From Nostoc sp. LPT (GTDB lineage Bacteria; Cyanobacteriota; Cyanobacteriia; Cyanobacteriales; Nostocaceae): DNA of 57,973 nt. The notes below the pieces were generated by a model. The model saw only the letters and a list, made by a program, of their open reading frames with translations. It was not told where the DNA came from and searched no databases. Shown in pieces: positions 27,004 to 36,689 of the stretch. A program made the translations under genes and the position numbers. Every line of letters starts with the position of its first letter. Position 1 is the first letter of the stretch. The stretch lies in assembly GCF_017115165.1 (NCBI RefSeq), contig NZ_JABXKF010000001.1, positions 1-57,973 of the forward strand, read 5' to 3'.

Positions 27004-29586
27004 ATGGCAAGAAGAAAATCTAGATTACGGAAAATCAAACGCTTTTTAAGTGTAGTGCTGCTTTTGTCTATCTTCTTAGGCGCTCTTTTTTTGCCCCCCA
27101 CTTTCGCACATGTAACTGCGGAAAACTCTAGTGTTCAAAGCTTGCCTGATGCCAAAAACTTGCTGGAACAGGGCAGTAAATTTTATCAAGCTGAACGGTT
27201 TGCTGAAGCTGCTACTTCTTGGCAACAGGCTATCTCTGCATTACAAGGCAATGAGGATGAACAAAGGCTTGCGATCGCACTGGGTAATCTCTCATTAGCT
27301 TATCAGCAATTGGGACAGTGGTCACAGGCAGAAGGTGCGATCGCTCAAAGTCTCAACTTATTACAAACTGCTCAAAATATAGATACTAAAGAGCAAATTC
27401 TAGCCCAAGTTTTAGATATCAAAGGTCGCCTGCAATTAGCTCAAAGCAAAGCTGAAGATGCCCTGGATACTTGGCGAGTATCACTTGACATTTATGCCAA
27501 AATTGGTGATGAAAGGGCAGTTATTCAAAATCGGATTAATCAAGCGCAAGCTTTGCAAGCTTTAGGGTTTTATCGTCAAGCCGAGAAGACCTTAAGAGAA
27601 AGTACCCAGATTCTCCAAAGCCAACCCAACTCACCTGTTAAAGTCGCAGCCCTGCATAGTCTCGGTAATGTCGTGCAAGTCACAGGTGATTTAGAAACAT
27701 CTCGGCAGATATTGCAGCAAAGTTTAGAAGTAGCTTCATCGTTGCAAGATAAAGAAGCGATCGCTGATATTCTCCTCAGTCTGGGTAATACAGCCCGTGT
27801 TCAACAAGACACGCAAACAGCTATAAAATATTATCAACAAACTATCAAAACTGCAACCTCACCTACTACACGCATCCAAGCTCAAGCTAATCAACTAAGA
27901 CTGCTGCTGAAAACTGACCAATTGGCAGCTTTCCAAACATTGTCCTCCCAAATTAAAACTCAGCTTAACGACTTACCCATTAGTCGCACAGCAATCTCTG
28001 CCCGGATTAACTTTGCCCAAAGTCTAATGCAATTCCGAAAAAAAACCGCCGCAGACACTCCCTCATGGTTGGACATTGCCCAATTACTAGCAACTGCTAT
28101 TGAGCAAGCAAAAAGTTTGCAAGATAAACGCACACAATCTTATGCTCTTGGTGTTTTAGGTCAAGTGTATGAACAAACTCAACAGTGGTCTGATGCCCAA
28201 AACCTCACCCAACAAGCCTTGCTCATCGCTCAAGCTATCGATGCTAAAGACATTGGCTATCAATGGCAATGGCAACTGGGACGTTTACTTAAAGCTAAGG
28301 GAGATATCAAAGGAGCAGTAGCAGCTTATACAGAAGCAGTTAATAACCTCCAAGCCCTCCGCAGTGATTTAGTTGCTGTCAATTCTGCGGTGAAATTTTC
28401 CTTTCGAGAAGAAGTTGAACCAGTTTATCGGCAGTTGGTTGATTTAATTTTGCAATCTCAGGGTAAATCCCAACTTAGCTCCGAAAATCTTGTAAAAGCC
28501 AGCAATACAATCGAATTACTCCAAATAGGAGAACTAGAAAACTTCTTTCGCAACAACTGTTTGAATGCTCAAATCCGTAATCCAAAAAAAGATCCAACGG
28601 CAGCAATTATTTATCCATTTATTTTGCCAGACCGACTAGAGGTGATCATCGAGTTGCCTCAACACCCTTGGTTGCACTACACTACCCCTATAGTTGAAAC
28701 AGAATTAGAAACTACTTTAGCGCAACTACAGGAAAATCTACTTAAACCACACACGCTGCGACAGGTTCAGTCTTTATCCCAGAAGGTTTACAAATGGCTG
28801 ATTCAACCTGCTGAAGCTGCCTTGGCTGAAAGCAAGATTCCTACCTTGGTGTTTGTGCTGGATGGTTGGTTGCGAAATATTCCGATGGCAGCTCTTTACG
28901 ATGGCAACCAGTATTTAGTTGAGAAGTATAACATTGCACTCACCCCCAGTCTGCAACTGATTGAACCCAAATCATCAAAGAAGGAATTAAAAGCAATAGC
29001 CGCAGGATTGAGTGAAGCAAGTTCGGGATTTTCTGCACTACCTAACGTCAAACTTGAATTAGAACAAATCCGCTCTCAAGTCCCTAGCAGCATCCTTTTG
29101 AATCAAGAATTTACCAGCAAAACTTTGCAAAACCGGATTAATTCTCTATCTTTCCCGATTGTTCATCTTGCAACTCATGGTCAGTTTAGCTCCAAGGCTG
29201 AGGAGACATTTATTGTTGCTTGGGATGAGCGTATTTATGTCAAAAAGTTAAATGAGTTAGTGCGAACACTAGAGCAAAATAGACCCGAAGCAATTGAATT
29301 GCTCATTCTTAGTGCCTGTCAAACAGCTGCCGGGGACGAACAAGCTGCACTAGGAATTGCTGGTGTCGCTTTTCAGGCAGGAGCACGCAGTACCATCGCT
29401 TCTTTGTGGAACTTAGATGATGAGTCTACTGCTGTGTTGATGAGTAAATTTTACCAAGAGTTAGCCAACAAAAACCTGACTAAAGCTGAAGTACTTCGTC
29501 ACGCCCAGCTCGCTCTTTTGCAAAATCCCAAATACAAACGTCCCATGTTTTGGGCCCCTTATGTTCTGCTAGGCAATTGGCTTTAA
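27004..29586 (+). CDS. TPR-CHAT protein (secreted caspase-like peptidase domain)
   Basis: 860 aa. An N-terminal membrane/signal segment (FLSVVLLLSIFLGALFLPP) suggests export to the periplasm. TPR repeats fill about residues 45-470 (e.g. AERFAEAATSWQQAISAL, AIALGNLSLAYQQLGQWSQ). The C-terminal CHAT domain (about 570-860) has the caspase-like dyad: His in VHLATHGQF and Cys in LILSACQTAAG. It also has the family end GARSTIASLWNLDD and RPMFWAPYVLLGNWL. CHAT proteins are proteases of the caspase/separase clan. The gene directly precedes the three adhesin genes, as often seen in cyanobacteria, so it may process or monitor secreted adhesins (inference). Confidence 0.92.
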   Translation: MARRKSRLRKIKRFLSVVLLLSIFLGALFLPPTFAHVTAENSSVQSLPDAKNLLEQGSKFYQAERFAEAATSWQQAISALQGNEDEQRLAIALGNLSLAYQQLGQWSQAEGAIAQSLNLLQTAQNIDTKEQILAQVLDIKGRLQLAQSKAEDALDTWRVSLDIYAKIGDERAVIQNRINQAQALQALGFYRQAEKTLRESTQILQSQPNSPVKVAALHSLGNVVQVTGDLETSRQILQQSLEVASSLQDKEAIADILLSLGNTARVQQDTQTAIKYYQQTIKTATSPTTRIQAQANQLRLLLKTDQLAAFQTLSSQIKTQLNDLPISRTAISARINFAQSLMQFRKKTAADTPSWLDIAQLLATAIEQAKSLQDKRTQSYALGVLGQVYEQTQQWSDAQNLTQQALLIAQAIDAKDIGYQWQWQLGRLLKAKGDIKGAVAAYTEAVNNLQALRSDLVAVNSAVKFSFREEVEPVYRQLVDLILQSQGKSQLSSENLVKASNTIELLQIGELENFFRNNCLNAQIRNPKKDPTAAIIYPFILPDRLEVIIELPQHPWLHYTTPIVETELETTLAQLQENLLKPHTLRQVQSLSQKVYKWLIQPAEAALAESKIPTLVFVLDGWLRNIPMAALYDGNQYLVEKYNIALTPSLQLIEPKSSKKELKAIAAGLSEASSGFSALPNVKLELEQIRSQVPSSILLNQEFTSKTLQNRINSLSFPIVHLATHGQFSSKAEETFIVAWDERIYVKKLNELVRTLEQNRPEAIELLILSACQTAAGDEQAALGIAGVAFQAGARSTIASLWNLDDESTAVLMSKFYQELANKNLTKAEVLRHAQLALLQNPKYKRPMFWAPYVLLGNWL

Positions 29587-29678
29587 GCCACTCTCACCAC
29601 TTGAAGTGGTGGGATTCAAGCTAAAAGTTGGAGTTAACTTTTTGTCCATTTAGTTATGCAGATGCGATCGCATCAACT

Positions 29679-29867
29679 GACAATGCCATTGTTTCGCCTG
29701 ACAATTCGATTGTATTGGGTGACAATGCGATTGTATTGGGTGACAATGCGATTGTATTGGGTGACAATGCGATTGTTTCGGCTGACAATGCCATTGTTTT
29801 GACTGACAATGCGATTGTATTGGGTGACAATGCCATTGTTTCGATTGACAATGCCATTGCATCGACT
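29679..29867. repeat. 21-bp tandem array 1 (9 units)
   Basis: Nine exact-length 21-bp units, each built around ACAATGCGATTGT (arms ACAAT/ATTGT) and an 8-bp spacer such as TGGGTG or TCGACT variants. It ends just before the leader of the first adhesin gene. All frames through it are open because of the 21-bp period, giving DNAIVxx heptapeptides; I do not regard it as coding. Confidence 0.9.
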
Positions 29868-30035
29868 GATGAATTATGGTGTATAAACTTATGTAAAGAA
29901 ATTAGCAAGTTTTGCGTAAAACTAAGGCGATCGCAACTGAGAATTATCCAGAGGTGACTGCAACCACCGTAAACCCACATTAGTGGTGTGAGATAACCAG
30001 AAGTTTAGCAACTGCTGTTTGCTTAAAGGGGTGCA
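29868..30035 (+). promoter_or_regulatory. Conserved adhesin leader (copies at 32289-32456 and 36522-36689)
   Basis: About 168 bp nearly identical in front of all three adhesin genes. A TATAAA-like -10 lies near 29882. A TTGCAT in the last 21-bp unit could be the -35. A hairpin CAACCACC...GTGGTGTG lies near 29960-29993. AAAGGGG precedes the ATG. The promoter assignment is inference. Confidence 0.5.
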
Positions 30036-31925
30036 ATGTTCAAGATAAATATTCGTTGGGGCTGGTTTATCGGAATTGCAATATCTAGTTCAAGCATTTT
30101 GAGTACAAATTGCGCTTTTGCCCAAATTATCCCCGATGGCACTTTGCCTAATAACTCTAGTGTCAAATTAGAGGGGAACAACAGCATCATTGAAGGAGGA
30201 ACCCAAGCAGGTGGCAACTTGTTCCACAGCTTTCGGGAGTTTTCTGTTCCGACTAACGGCGCTGCTTTGTTTAATAATAAAGTGGATATTCAAAATATTA
30301 TCAGTCGCGTAACGGGTGGTTCAGTCTCTAATATTGATGGGATAATTGGCACTAAGGGCACAGCTAATTTGTTTTTGATAAATCCTAATGGAATTGTATT
30401 TGGTCAGAATGCTCAATTAAATGTTGGTGGTTCCTTTGTGGCGACTAGTGCGAATGCACTGCAATTTGGAAATATCGGATTTTTTAGCGCTACTGCGAAA
30501 AATATCCCTTCACCGTTGTTGACTATTAATCCTTCAGCATTGCTGTTTAATCAGATTAATCAAAACGCAGTGATTCAAAATAATTCAGTTGCATTTGCAG
30601 GACAAGATCCAGCAGGCATAGATGCATTTGGTTTACGAGTACCAGATGGAAGAAGTTTACTGCTGGTGGGTGGTAATGTCAGCATGGATGGGGGAAAATT
30701 AAATGCTTATGGTGGACGAGTTGAGTTAGGAGGGTTGGGTGAACCTGGTACTGTAGCGTTGGGTGTAGATGGCGATAATCTCAGCTTGAGATTTCCTTCT
30801 AATGTTGCGCGAACAGATATATCCCTCACTAATAGTTCAGGTGTATTTGTAACTGGGGCTGGTGGAGGTAATATTGCAGTTAATGCTAAGAATCTAGAAA
30901 TTTTAGGAGGAAGTATTTTAAGCGGTGGTATTGGGCCAGGTTTGGGGACACCTGAAACTGTTGCAGGAGATATTACACTTAATGCTACCGGGTCAATCAA
31001 AGTTGCAGGCACTGGGAGCATAGTTCGCAACCTTGTGTGCTTGGGGTCACAAGGTAATGGCGGCAATATTATTATCGATTCTGTTACTCAAGTCACTATT
31101 TCTGGTAGCAGTTCAAATATTAACAGTGGCTTATTCGTTAACTCCCAAAGTACGACGGGTACCGCTGGAGATATTATCGTCACCTCACCTAGAGTTACTC
31201 TAGACAACAGTGGCGTACTCAGCGCCCAATCTGCATCAGGTAACGGTGGCAACATCAACTTACAAACTGATTTACTGCTTCTGCGTCGTGGCGCTTCCAT
31301 TTCCACCTCCGCAGGCACAGCAGAAGCTGGTGGTAATGGTGGCAACATCACCATCAATGCCCCGTCGGGCTTCATTGTTGCTGTCCCAAACGAAAATAGC
31401 GACATTACTGCCGATGCTTTTAGAGGCAACGGTGGGAGAGTAGATATTCAAGCCTTTGGTATCTATGGCATTCAACCCCGCTCTAACCCAACTTCTCTTT
31501 CGGATATCACCGCTAGTTCTGAATTTGGTGTCACGCCTGATGTAGACCCTAACATTGGATTGGTCAACCTGCCAACACTAGCAGCTGAAACTGAAGTAGC
31601 ACAGACCTGTCAAGCTGGTGGAACTTTAGCTAAAAGCAGTTTTACAATCACTGGACGCGGCGGCTTACCACCTAACCCAGGTGATGCTCTTAACACTGAT
31701 GCAGTGCAGGTAGATTTGGTGACTCTCAATCCAAATGGCAATCGCCCCAATCGCTCTTTTGTTCCCAGCAAAATAACTACCCCCGCACCAGAACCCATCA
31801 TAGAAGCTACTGGTTTGGCGCTAAACGAAAAAGGGGAAGTCGTCCTGACAGCAAATCTTCCCACCACTACGCCCCATAGTCCTTGGTTGAAGCCTGCATC
31901 TTGCAGAGCAATTCGTAATTCGTAA
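30036..31925 (+). CDS. Filamentous-haemagglutinin-type (TPS domain) adhesin 1
   Basis: 629 aa. A signal peptide ending CAFAQ is followed by the two-partner-secretion domain (about 30-290: GGTQAGGNLFHSFREFSV, ANLFLINPNGIVFGQNAQL). A short beta-helix region and the shared C-terminus follow (TFALAK-type KSSFTITGRGGLPPNP, ending PWLKPASCRAI). Secretion would need a TpsB/FhaC porin, none of which is in the window. Lacks most of the internal 63-/126-residue repeats present in its two neighbours. Leader and first ~100 codons are nearly identical to adhesins 2 and 3, showing recent duplication or gene conversion. Likely exposed on the cell surface; target unknown. Confidence 0.9.
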   Translation: MFKINIRWGWFIGIAISSSSILSTNCAFAQIIPDGTLPNNSSVKLEGNNSIIEGGTQAGGNLFHSFREFSVPTNGAALFNNKVDIQNIISRVTGGSVSNIDGIIGTKGTANLFLINPNGIVFGQNAQLNVGGSFVATSANALQFGNIGFFSATAKNIPSPLLTINPSALLFNQINQNAVIQNNSVAFAGQDPAGIDAFGLRVPDGRSLLLVGGNVSMDGGKLNAYGGRVELGGLGEPGTVALGVDGDNLSLRFPSNVARTDISLTNSSGVFVTGAGGGNIAVNAKNLEILGGSILSGGIGPGLGTPETVAGDITLNATGSIKVAGTGSIVRNLVCLGSQGNGGNIIIDSVTQVTISGSSSNINSGLFVNSQSTTGTAGDIIVTSPRVTLDNSGVLSAQSASGNGGNINLQTDLLLLRRGASISTSAGTAEAGGNGGNITINAPSGFIVAVPNENSDITADAFRGNGGRVDIQAFGIYGIQPRSNPTSLSDITASSEFGVTPDVDPNIGLVNLPTLAAETEVAQTCQAGGTLAKSSFTITGRGGLPPNPGDALNTDAVQVDLVTLNPNGNRPNRSFVPSKITTPAPEPIIEATGLALNEKGEVVLTANLPTTTPHSPWLKPASCRAIRNS

Positions 31926-31943
31926 TTCGTAATTTCAGAAAGT

Positions 31944-31965
31944 CTGATTGCAATCTGGTTTTTTT
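31944..31965 (+). terminator. Probable terminator after adhesin 1
   Basis: GATTGCAATC palindrome followed by GGTTTTTTT. The same arrangement follows the other two adhesin genes. The stem is short. Confidence 0.55.
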
Positions 31966-31973
31966 CATGGATG

Positions 31974-32288
31974 TGCAATGCGATTGTATCGACTCACAAT
32001 TCGATTGTATCGACTGACAATGCGATTGTATCGACTGACAATGCGATTGTATCGGCTGACAATGCGATTGTTTCGGCTGACAATGCGATTGTTTCGACTA
32101 ACAATGCGATTGTTTCGACTAACAATGCTATTACATCGACTGACAATGCCATTGTTTCGACTAACAATGTGATCGCATCGACTGACAATGCCATTGTTTC
32201 GACTGACAATGCCATTGCATCGACTGACAATGCCATTGTATTGGGTGACAACGCCATTGCATCGATTGACAACGCCATTGCATCGACT
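31974..32288. repeat. 21-bp tandem array 2 (15 units)
   Basis: Fifteen 21-bp units between the terminator of adhesin 1 and the leader of adhesin 2. The units carry the ACAAT-N3-ATTGT core with transitions in some copies. This is the longest of the four arrays. Confidence 0.9.
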
Positions 32289-32456
32289 AATGAATTATGG
32301 TGTATAAACTTATGTAAAGAAATTAGCAAGTTTTGCGTAAAACTAAGGCGATCGCAACTGAGAATTATCCAGAGGTGACTGCAACCACCGTAAACCCACA
32401 TTAGTGGTGTGAGATAACCAGAAGTTTAGCAACTGCTGTTTGCTTAAAGGGGTGCA

Positions 32457-35400
32457 ATGTTCAAGATAAATATTCGTTGGGGCTGGTTTATCGGAATTGC
32501 AATATCTAGTTCAAGCATTTTGAGTACAAATTGCGCTTTTGCCCAAATTATCCCCGATGGCACTTTGCCTAATAACTCTAGTGTCAAATTAGAGGGGAAC
32601 AACAGCATCATTGAAGGAGGAACCCAAGCAGGTGGCAACTTGTTCCACAGCTTTCGGGAGTTTTCTGTTCCGACTAACGGCGCTGCTTTGTTTAATAATA
32701 AAGTGGATATTCAAAATATTATCAGTCGCGTAACGGGTGGATCAGTCTCTAAGATTGATGGGTTAATTGGCACTAAGGGCACAGCTAATTTATTTTTGAT
32801 TAATCCCAATGGAATTATATTTGGTCAGAATGCTCAATTAAATGTTAATGGTTCCTTTGTGGCAAGTACAGCGAATGCACTGCAATTTGGAAATATCGGA
32901 TTTTTTAGCGCTACTGCGAAAAATATCCCTTCACCGTTGTTAACTATTAATCCTTCAGCATTGCTGTTTAATCAGATTAATCAAAACGCAGCAATTCAAA
33001 ATAACTCAGTTGCATTTGTAGGAAAAGATCCAACAGGCTTTTTTGATGCATTTGGTTTACGAGTACCAGATGGTAAGAGTTTACTGCTGGTAGGTGGGAA
33101 TGTCAGCATGGATGGGGGAAAATTAAATGCTTATGGTGGACGAGTTGAATTAGGAGGGTTGGCGGAACCTGGTACTGTCTTGCTGGGTGTAAATGGCGAT
33201 AATCTCAGCTTGAAATTTCCTGAGAATGTTGGGCGAACTTCGGTATCCCTTACTAATGGTTCTCGTATACTTGTAACTAAGGCTGGTGGCGGTAATATTG
33301 CAGTCAATGCTAAGAATCTAGAGATTTTGGGAGGAAGTATTTTAAGCGGCGGTATTGGGCAAGATTTGGGGACATCTGAAACTGTTGCAGGAGATATTAC
33401 GCTTAATGCTACCGGGTCAATCAAAGTTGCAGGCATTGGGAGTAGTGTTCGCAATATTGTGGGTTTGAGGTCAAAAGGCAATGCGGGTAATATTACTATC
33501 GATTCTGGTTCCTTGTCATTACAAGATGGCGCTCGACTTACTGCTGAAACCCGTGGACGAGGGAATGCAGGGAATGTTACAGTGCGGGCACTTAATGCTG
33601 TTTCCCTTGCAAACGGTGATATCGACAGCACGGTGTCACCAGGAGGTGTAGGTAAGGGTGGCAATATCGATATCTTAGCTGCAACCCTCTCGCTAAAAGA
33701 TGGCGCTCAACTGCAAACCTTTACTCGTAAAGCACCTGATACCCACCAGCTAGCAGGACAAGGGGATGCGGGGAATGTGAATGTGAATGTTACTGGCGCT
33801 GTTGATATTGGTGCTGGCAGTGGAATTCGCACTTTGGTGGAAACTGAGACAGTTGGCAATGCAGGTAATATTACTATCAATTCTGGTTCCTTGTCATTAC
33901 AAGATGGCGCTCGACTTACTGCCGAAACCCGTGGACGAGGGAATGCAGGGAATGTTACAGTGCGGGCACTTGATGCTGTTTCCCTTGCAAACGGTGACAT
34001 CGACAGCACGGTGTCACCAGGAGGTGTAGGTAAAGGTGGCAATATCGATATCTTAGCTGCAACCCTCTCGCTAAAAGATGGCGCTCAATTAGCAACCAGT
34101 ACTCGTAAAGCATTTGGTACCCAGCCAGCAGGACAGGGGGATGCGGGGAATGTGAATATGAAAGTTACAGGTATTGTTGATATTGGTGCTGGCGGTGGGA
34201 TTCGCACCTTGGTGGAAGCTGAGACAGTTGGCAATGCGGGTAATATTACTATCGATTCTGGTTCCTTGTCGTTACAAGATGGCGCTCGACTTACTGCTGA
34301 AACCCGTGGACGAGGGAATGCAGGAAATGTGACAGTGCAGGCACTTGATGCTGTTTCCCTTGCAAACGGTAACATCGACAGCACGGTGTCAGCTGGGGGT
34401 GTAGGTAAAGGTGGCAATATCGATATTAATGCTGCAACCCTCTCGCTAAAAGATGGCGCTCAATTAGCAACCAGTACTCGTGATGCATCTGATACCCAGT
34501 CTGATACCCAGCCAGCAGGACAGGGGGATGCGGGGAATGTGAATGTGAAAGTTACAGGTATTGTTGATATTGCTGGGGAGAAAAACGATTCTGCCAGTGG
34601 AATTCGCACTTTGGTGGAAGCTGGGACAGTTGGCAATGCGGGTAATATTACTATCGATTCTGGTTCCTTGTCGTTACAAGATGGCGCTCAACTTACTGCC
34701 TCAACCCGTGGACAGGGGGATGCAGGAAATGTGAATGTGAATGTTACAGGTATTGTTGATATTGCTGGGGAGAAAAACGATTTTGCCAGTGGGATTCGCA
34801 CCTTGGTGGAAGCTGGGACTGGCAATGGGGGTAACATTACTATCGATTCTGGTTCCTTGTCATTACGCGATGGCGCTCTACTTACTGCCTCAACCCGTGG
34901 ACAGGGGGATGCGGGGAATGTGAATGTGAATGTTACAGGTATTGTTGATATTGCTGGGGTGAAAAACAATTCTGCCAGTGGGATTCGCACCTCAGTGGAA
35001 ACTGAAACAGTTGGCAATGGAGGTAACATTACTATCGATTCTGGTTCTTTCTCTCTAAGTGATGGCGCTCGACTTACTGCCTCAACCCGTGGACAAGGGG
35101 ATGCGGGGAATGTGACAGTGCGGGCACTTGATGCTGTTTCCCTTGCAAACAGTAACATCGACAGCACAGTGTCAGCAGGAGGTATAGGTAAGGGTGGCAA
35201 TATCGATATTAATGCTGCAACCCTCTCGCTAAAAGATGGCGCTCAACTGCAAACCTTTACTCGTAAAGCATCTGCAACAGCACCAGCAGGACAGGGCGAT
35301 GCGGGGAATGTCAATGTTAAAGTTACTGGCGCTGTTGAGATTGCTGGGGAGAAAAACGGTTCTGCCAGTGAGATTCGTAGCTTGGTGGAAACGGGGACAG

Positions 35401-36380
35401 AAGGCAATGGAGGTAACATTACTATCGATTCTGGTTCTTTCTCTCTAAGTGATGGCGCTCGACTTACTGCTGAAACCCGTGGACAAGCAAATGCAGGTAC
35501 AATTAAAGTGAATGCTGCTGATTTTTTCACTATTTCTAGCAATAATTCTGATTTTAACAGTGGCTTGTTCGTTAACTCCCAAAGTACCACGGGTACTAGT
35601 GGAGATATTATCGTCACCTCACCTAGAGTTACCTTAGACAATGGTGGCAGACTCAACGCCCAATCTGCATCGGGTAACGGTGGCAACATCAACTTACAAA
35701 CTGATTTACTGCTTCTGCGTCGTGGCGCTTCCATTTCCACCTCCGCAGGCACAGCAGAAGCTGGTGGTAATGGTGGCAACATCACCATCAATGCCCCGTC
35801 GGGCTTCATTGTTGCTGTCCCAAACGAAAATAGCGACATTACTGCCGATGCTTTTAGAGGCAACGGTGGGAGAGTAGATATTCAAGCCTTTGGTATCTAT
35901 GGCATTCAACCCCGCTCTAACCCAACTTCTCTTTCGGATATCAGGGCTAGTTCTGAGTTTGGTGTAAACGGCACTGTAGAACTTAACACACCTGATGTTG
36001 ACCCCAGCAGTGGCTTAGTCAACTTGCCAACAATAGCCGCTGACACTGAAGTAGCACAGACTTGTGAAGCTGGTAGAAGTTTAGCTAAGAGCAGTTTTAC
36101 AATCACTGGACGCGGCGGCTTACCACCTAATCCAGGTGAAGCTCTTAACACTGATGCAGTGCAGGTAGATTTGGTGACTCTCAATCCAAATGGCGATCGC
36201 CCCAATCGCTCCTTTGTTCCCAGCAAAATAACTACCCCCGCACCAGAACCGATCATAGAAGCTACTGGTTTGGCACTAAACGAAAAAGGGGAAGTCGTTC
36301 TGACAGCAAATCTTCCCACCACTACGCCTCATAGTCCTTGGTTGAAGCCTGCATCTTGTAGAGCAATTCATAATTCGTAA
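32457..36380 (+). CDS. Filamentous-haemagglutinin-type (TPS domain) adhesin 2
   Basis: 1307 aa, the largest of the three. Same signal peptide and TPS domain as adhesin 1. Residues about 340-1030 are beta-helix repeats starting GN(A/G)GNITIDSGSLSL. Unit starts in the DNA are 33477, 33855, 34230, 34632, 34821, 35013 and 35403, giving steps of 378, 375, 402, 189, 192 and 390 bp, all multiples of three. Full modules carry TVRALDAVSLANG and GKGGNIDI segments; half modules lack them. The C-terminus is the shared Cys-containing block. High identity between units makes length change by recombination easy without frame loss. Needs a TpsB partner from elsewhere. Confidence 0.92.
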   Translation: MFKINIRWGWFIGIAISSSSILSTNCAFAQIIPDGTLPNNSSVKLEGNNSIIEGGTQAGGNLFHSFREFSVPTNGAALFNNKVDIQNIISRVTGGSVSKIDGLIGTKGTANLFLINPNGIIFGQNAQLNVNGSFVASTANALQFGNIGFFSATAKNIPSPLLTINPSALLFNQINQNAAIQNNSVAFVGKDPTGFFDAFGLRVPDGKSLLLVGGNVSMDGGKLNAYGGRVELGGLAEPGTVLLGVNGDNLSLKFPENVGRTSVSLTNGSRILVTKAGGGNIAVNAKNLEILGGSILSGGIGQDLGTSETVAGDITLNATGSIKVAGIGSSVRNIVGLRSKGNAGNITIDSGSLSLQDGARLTAETRGRGNAGNVTVRALNAVSLANGDIDSTVSPGGVGKGGNIDILAATLSLKDGAQLQTFTRKAPDTHQLAGQGDAGNVNVNVTGAVDIGAGSGIRTLVETETVGNAGNITINSGSLSLQDGARLTAETRGRGNAGNVTVRALDAVSLANGDIDSTVSPGGVGKGGNIDILAATLSLKDGAQLATSTRKAFGTQPAGQGDAGNVNMKVTGIVDIGAGGGIRTLVEAETVGNAGNITIDSGSLSLQDGARLTAETRGRGNAGNVTVQALDAVSLANGNIDSTVSAGGVGKGGNIDINAATLSLKDGAQLATSTRDASDTQSDTQPAGQGDAGNVNVKVTGIVDIAGEKNDSASGIRTLVEAGTVGNAGNITIDSGSLSLQDGAQLTASTRGQGDAGNVNVNVTGIVDIAGEKNDFASGIRTLVEAGTGNGGNITIDSGSLSLRDGALLTASTRGQGDAGNVNVNVTGIVDIAGVKNNSASGIRTSVETETVGNGGNITIDSGSFSLSDGARLTASTRGQGDAGNVTVRALDAVSLANSNIDSTVSAGGIGKGGNIDINAATLSLKDGAQLQTFTRKASATAPAGQGDAGNVNVKVTGAVEIAGEKNGSASEIRSLVETGTEGNGGNITIDSGSFSLSDGARLTAETRGQANAGTIKVNAADFFTISSNNSDFNSGLFVNSQSTTGTSGDIIVTSPRVTLDNGGRLNAQSASGNGGNINLQTDLLLLRRGASISTSAGTAEAGGNGGNITINAPSGFIVAVPNENSDITADAFRGNGGRVDIQAFGIYGIQPRSNPTSLSDIRASSEFGVNGTVELNTPDVDPSSGLVNLPTIAADTEVAQTCEAGRSLAKSSFTITGRGGLPPNPGEALNTDAVQVDLVTLNPNGDRPNRSFVPSKITTPAPEPIIEATGLALNEKGEVVLTANLPTTTPHSPWLKPASCRAIHNS

Positions 36381-36406
36381 TTCGTAATTCGTAATTTCAG
36401 ATTCGT

Positions 36407-36428
36407 CAGATTGCAATCTGGTTTTTTT
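36407..36428 (+). terminator. Probable terminator after adhesin 2
   Basis: Perfect palindrome CAGATTGCAATCTG (36407-36420) followed by G and seven T. Confidence 0.65.
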
Positions 36429-36436
36429 CATCGATC

Positions 36437-36521
36437 TGCAATGCGATTGTATCGACTGACAATGCGATTGTATCGGCTGACAATGCGATTGTATCGGCTG
36501 ACAATGCCATTGTTATCGACT
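36437..36521. repeat. 21-bp tandem array 3 (4 units)
   Basis: Four units with the ACAAT-N3-ATTGT core. The last unit has one extra T, making it 22 bp. It precedes the leader of adhesin 3. Confidence 0.88.
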
Positions 36522-36689
36522 GATGAATTATGTTGTATAAATTTATGTAAAGAAATTAGCAAGTTTTGCGTAAAACTAAGGCGATCGCAACTGAGAATTA
36601 TCCAGAGGTGACTGCAACCACCGTAAACCCACATTAGTGGTGTGAGATAACCAGAAGTTTAGCAACTGCTGTTTGCTTAAAGGGGTGCA

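Noticed and set aside
29628..32378. Open frames with DNAIVxx heptapeptide repeats on both strands
   Set aside because: They exist because a 21-bp period without stops is open in several frames at once. No ribosome-binding sites, and they run into a non-coding leader.
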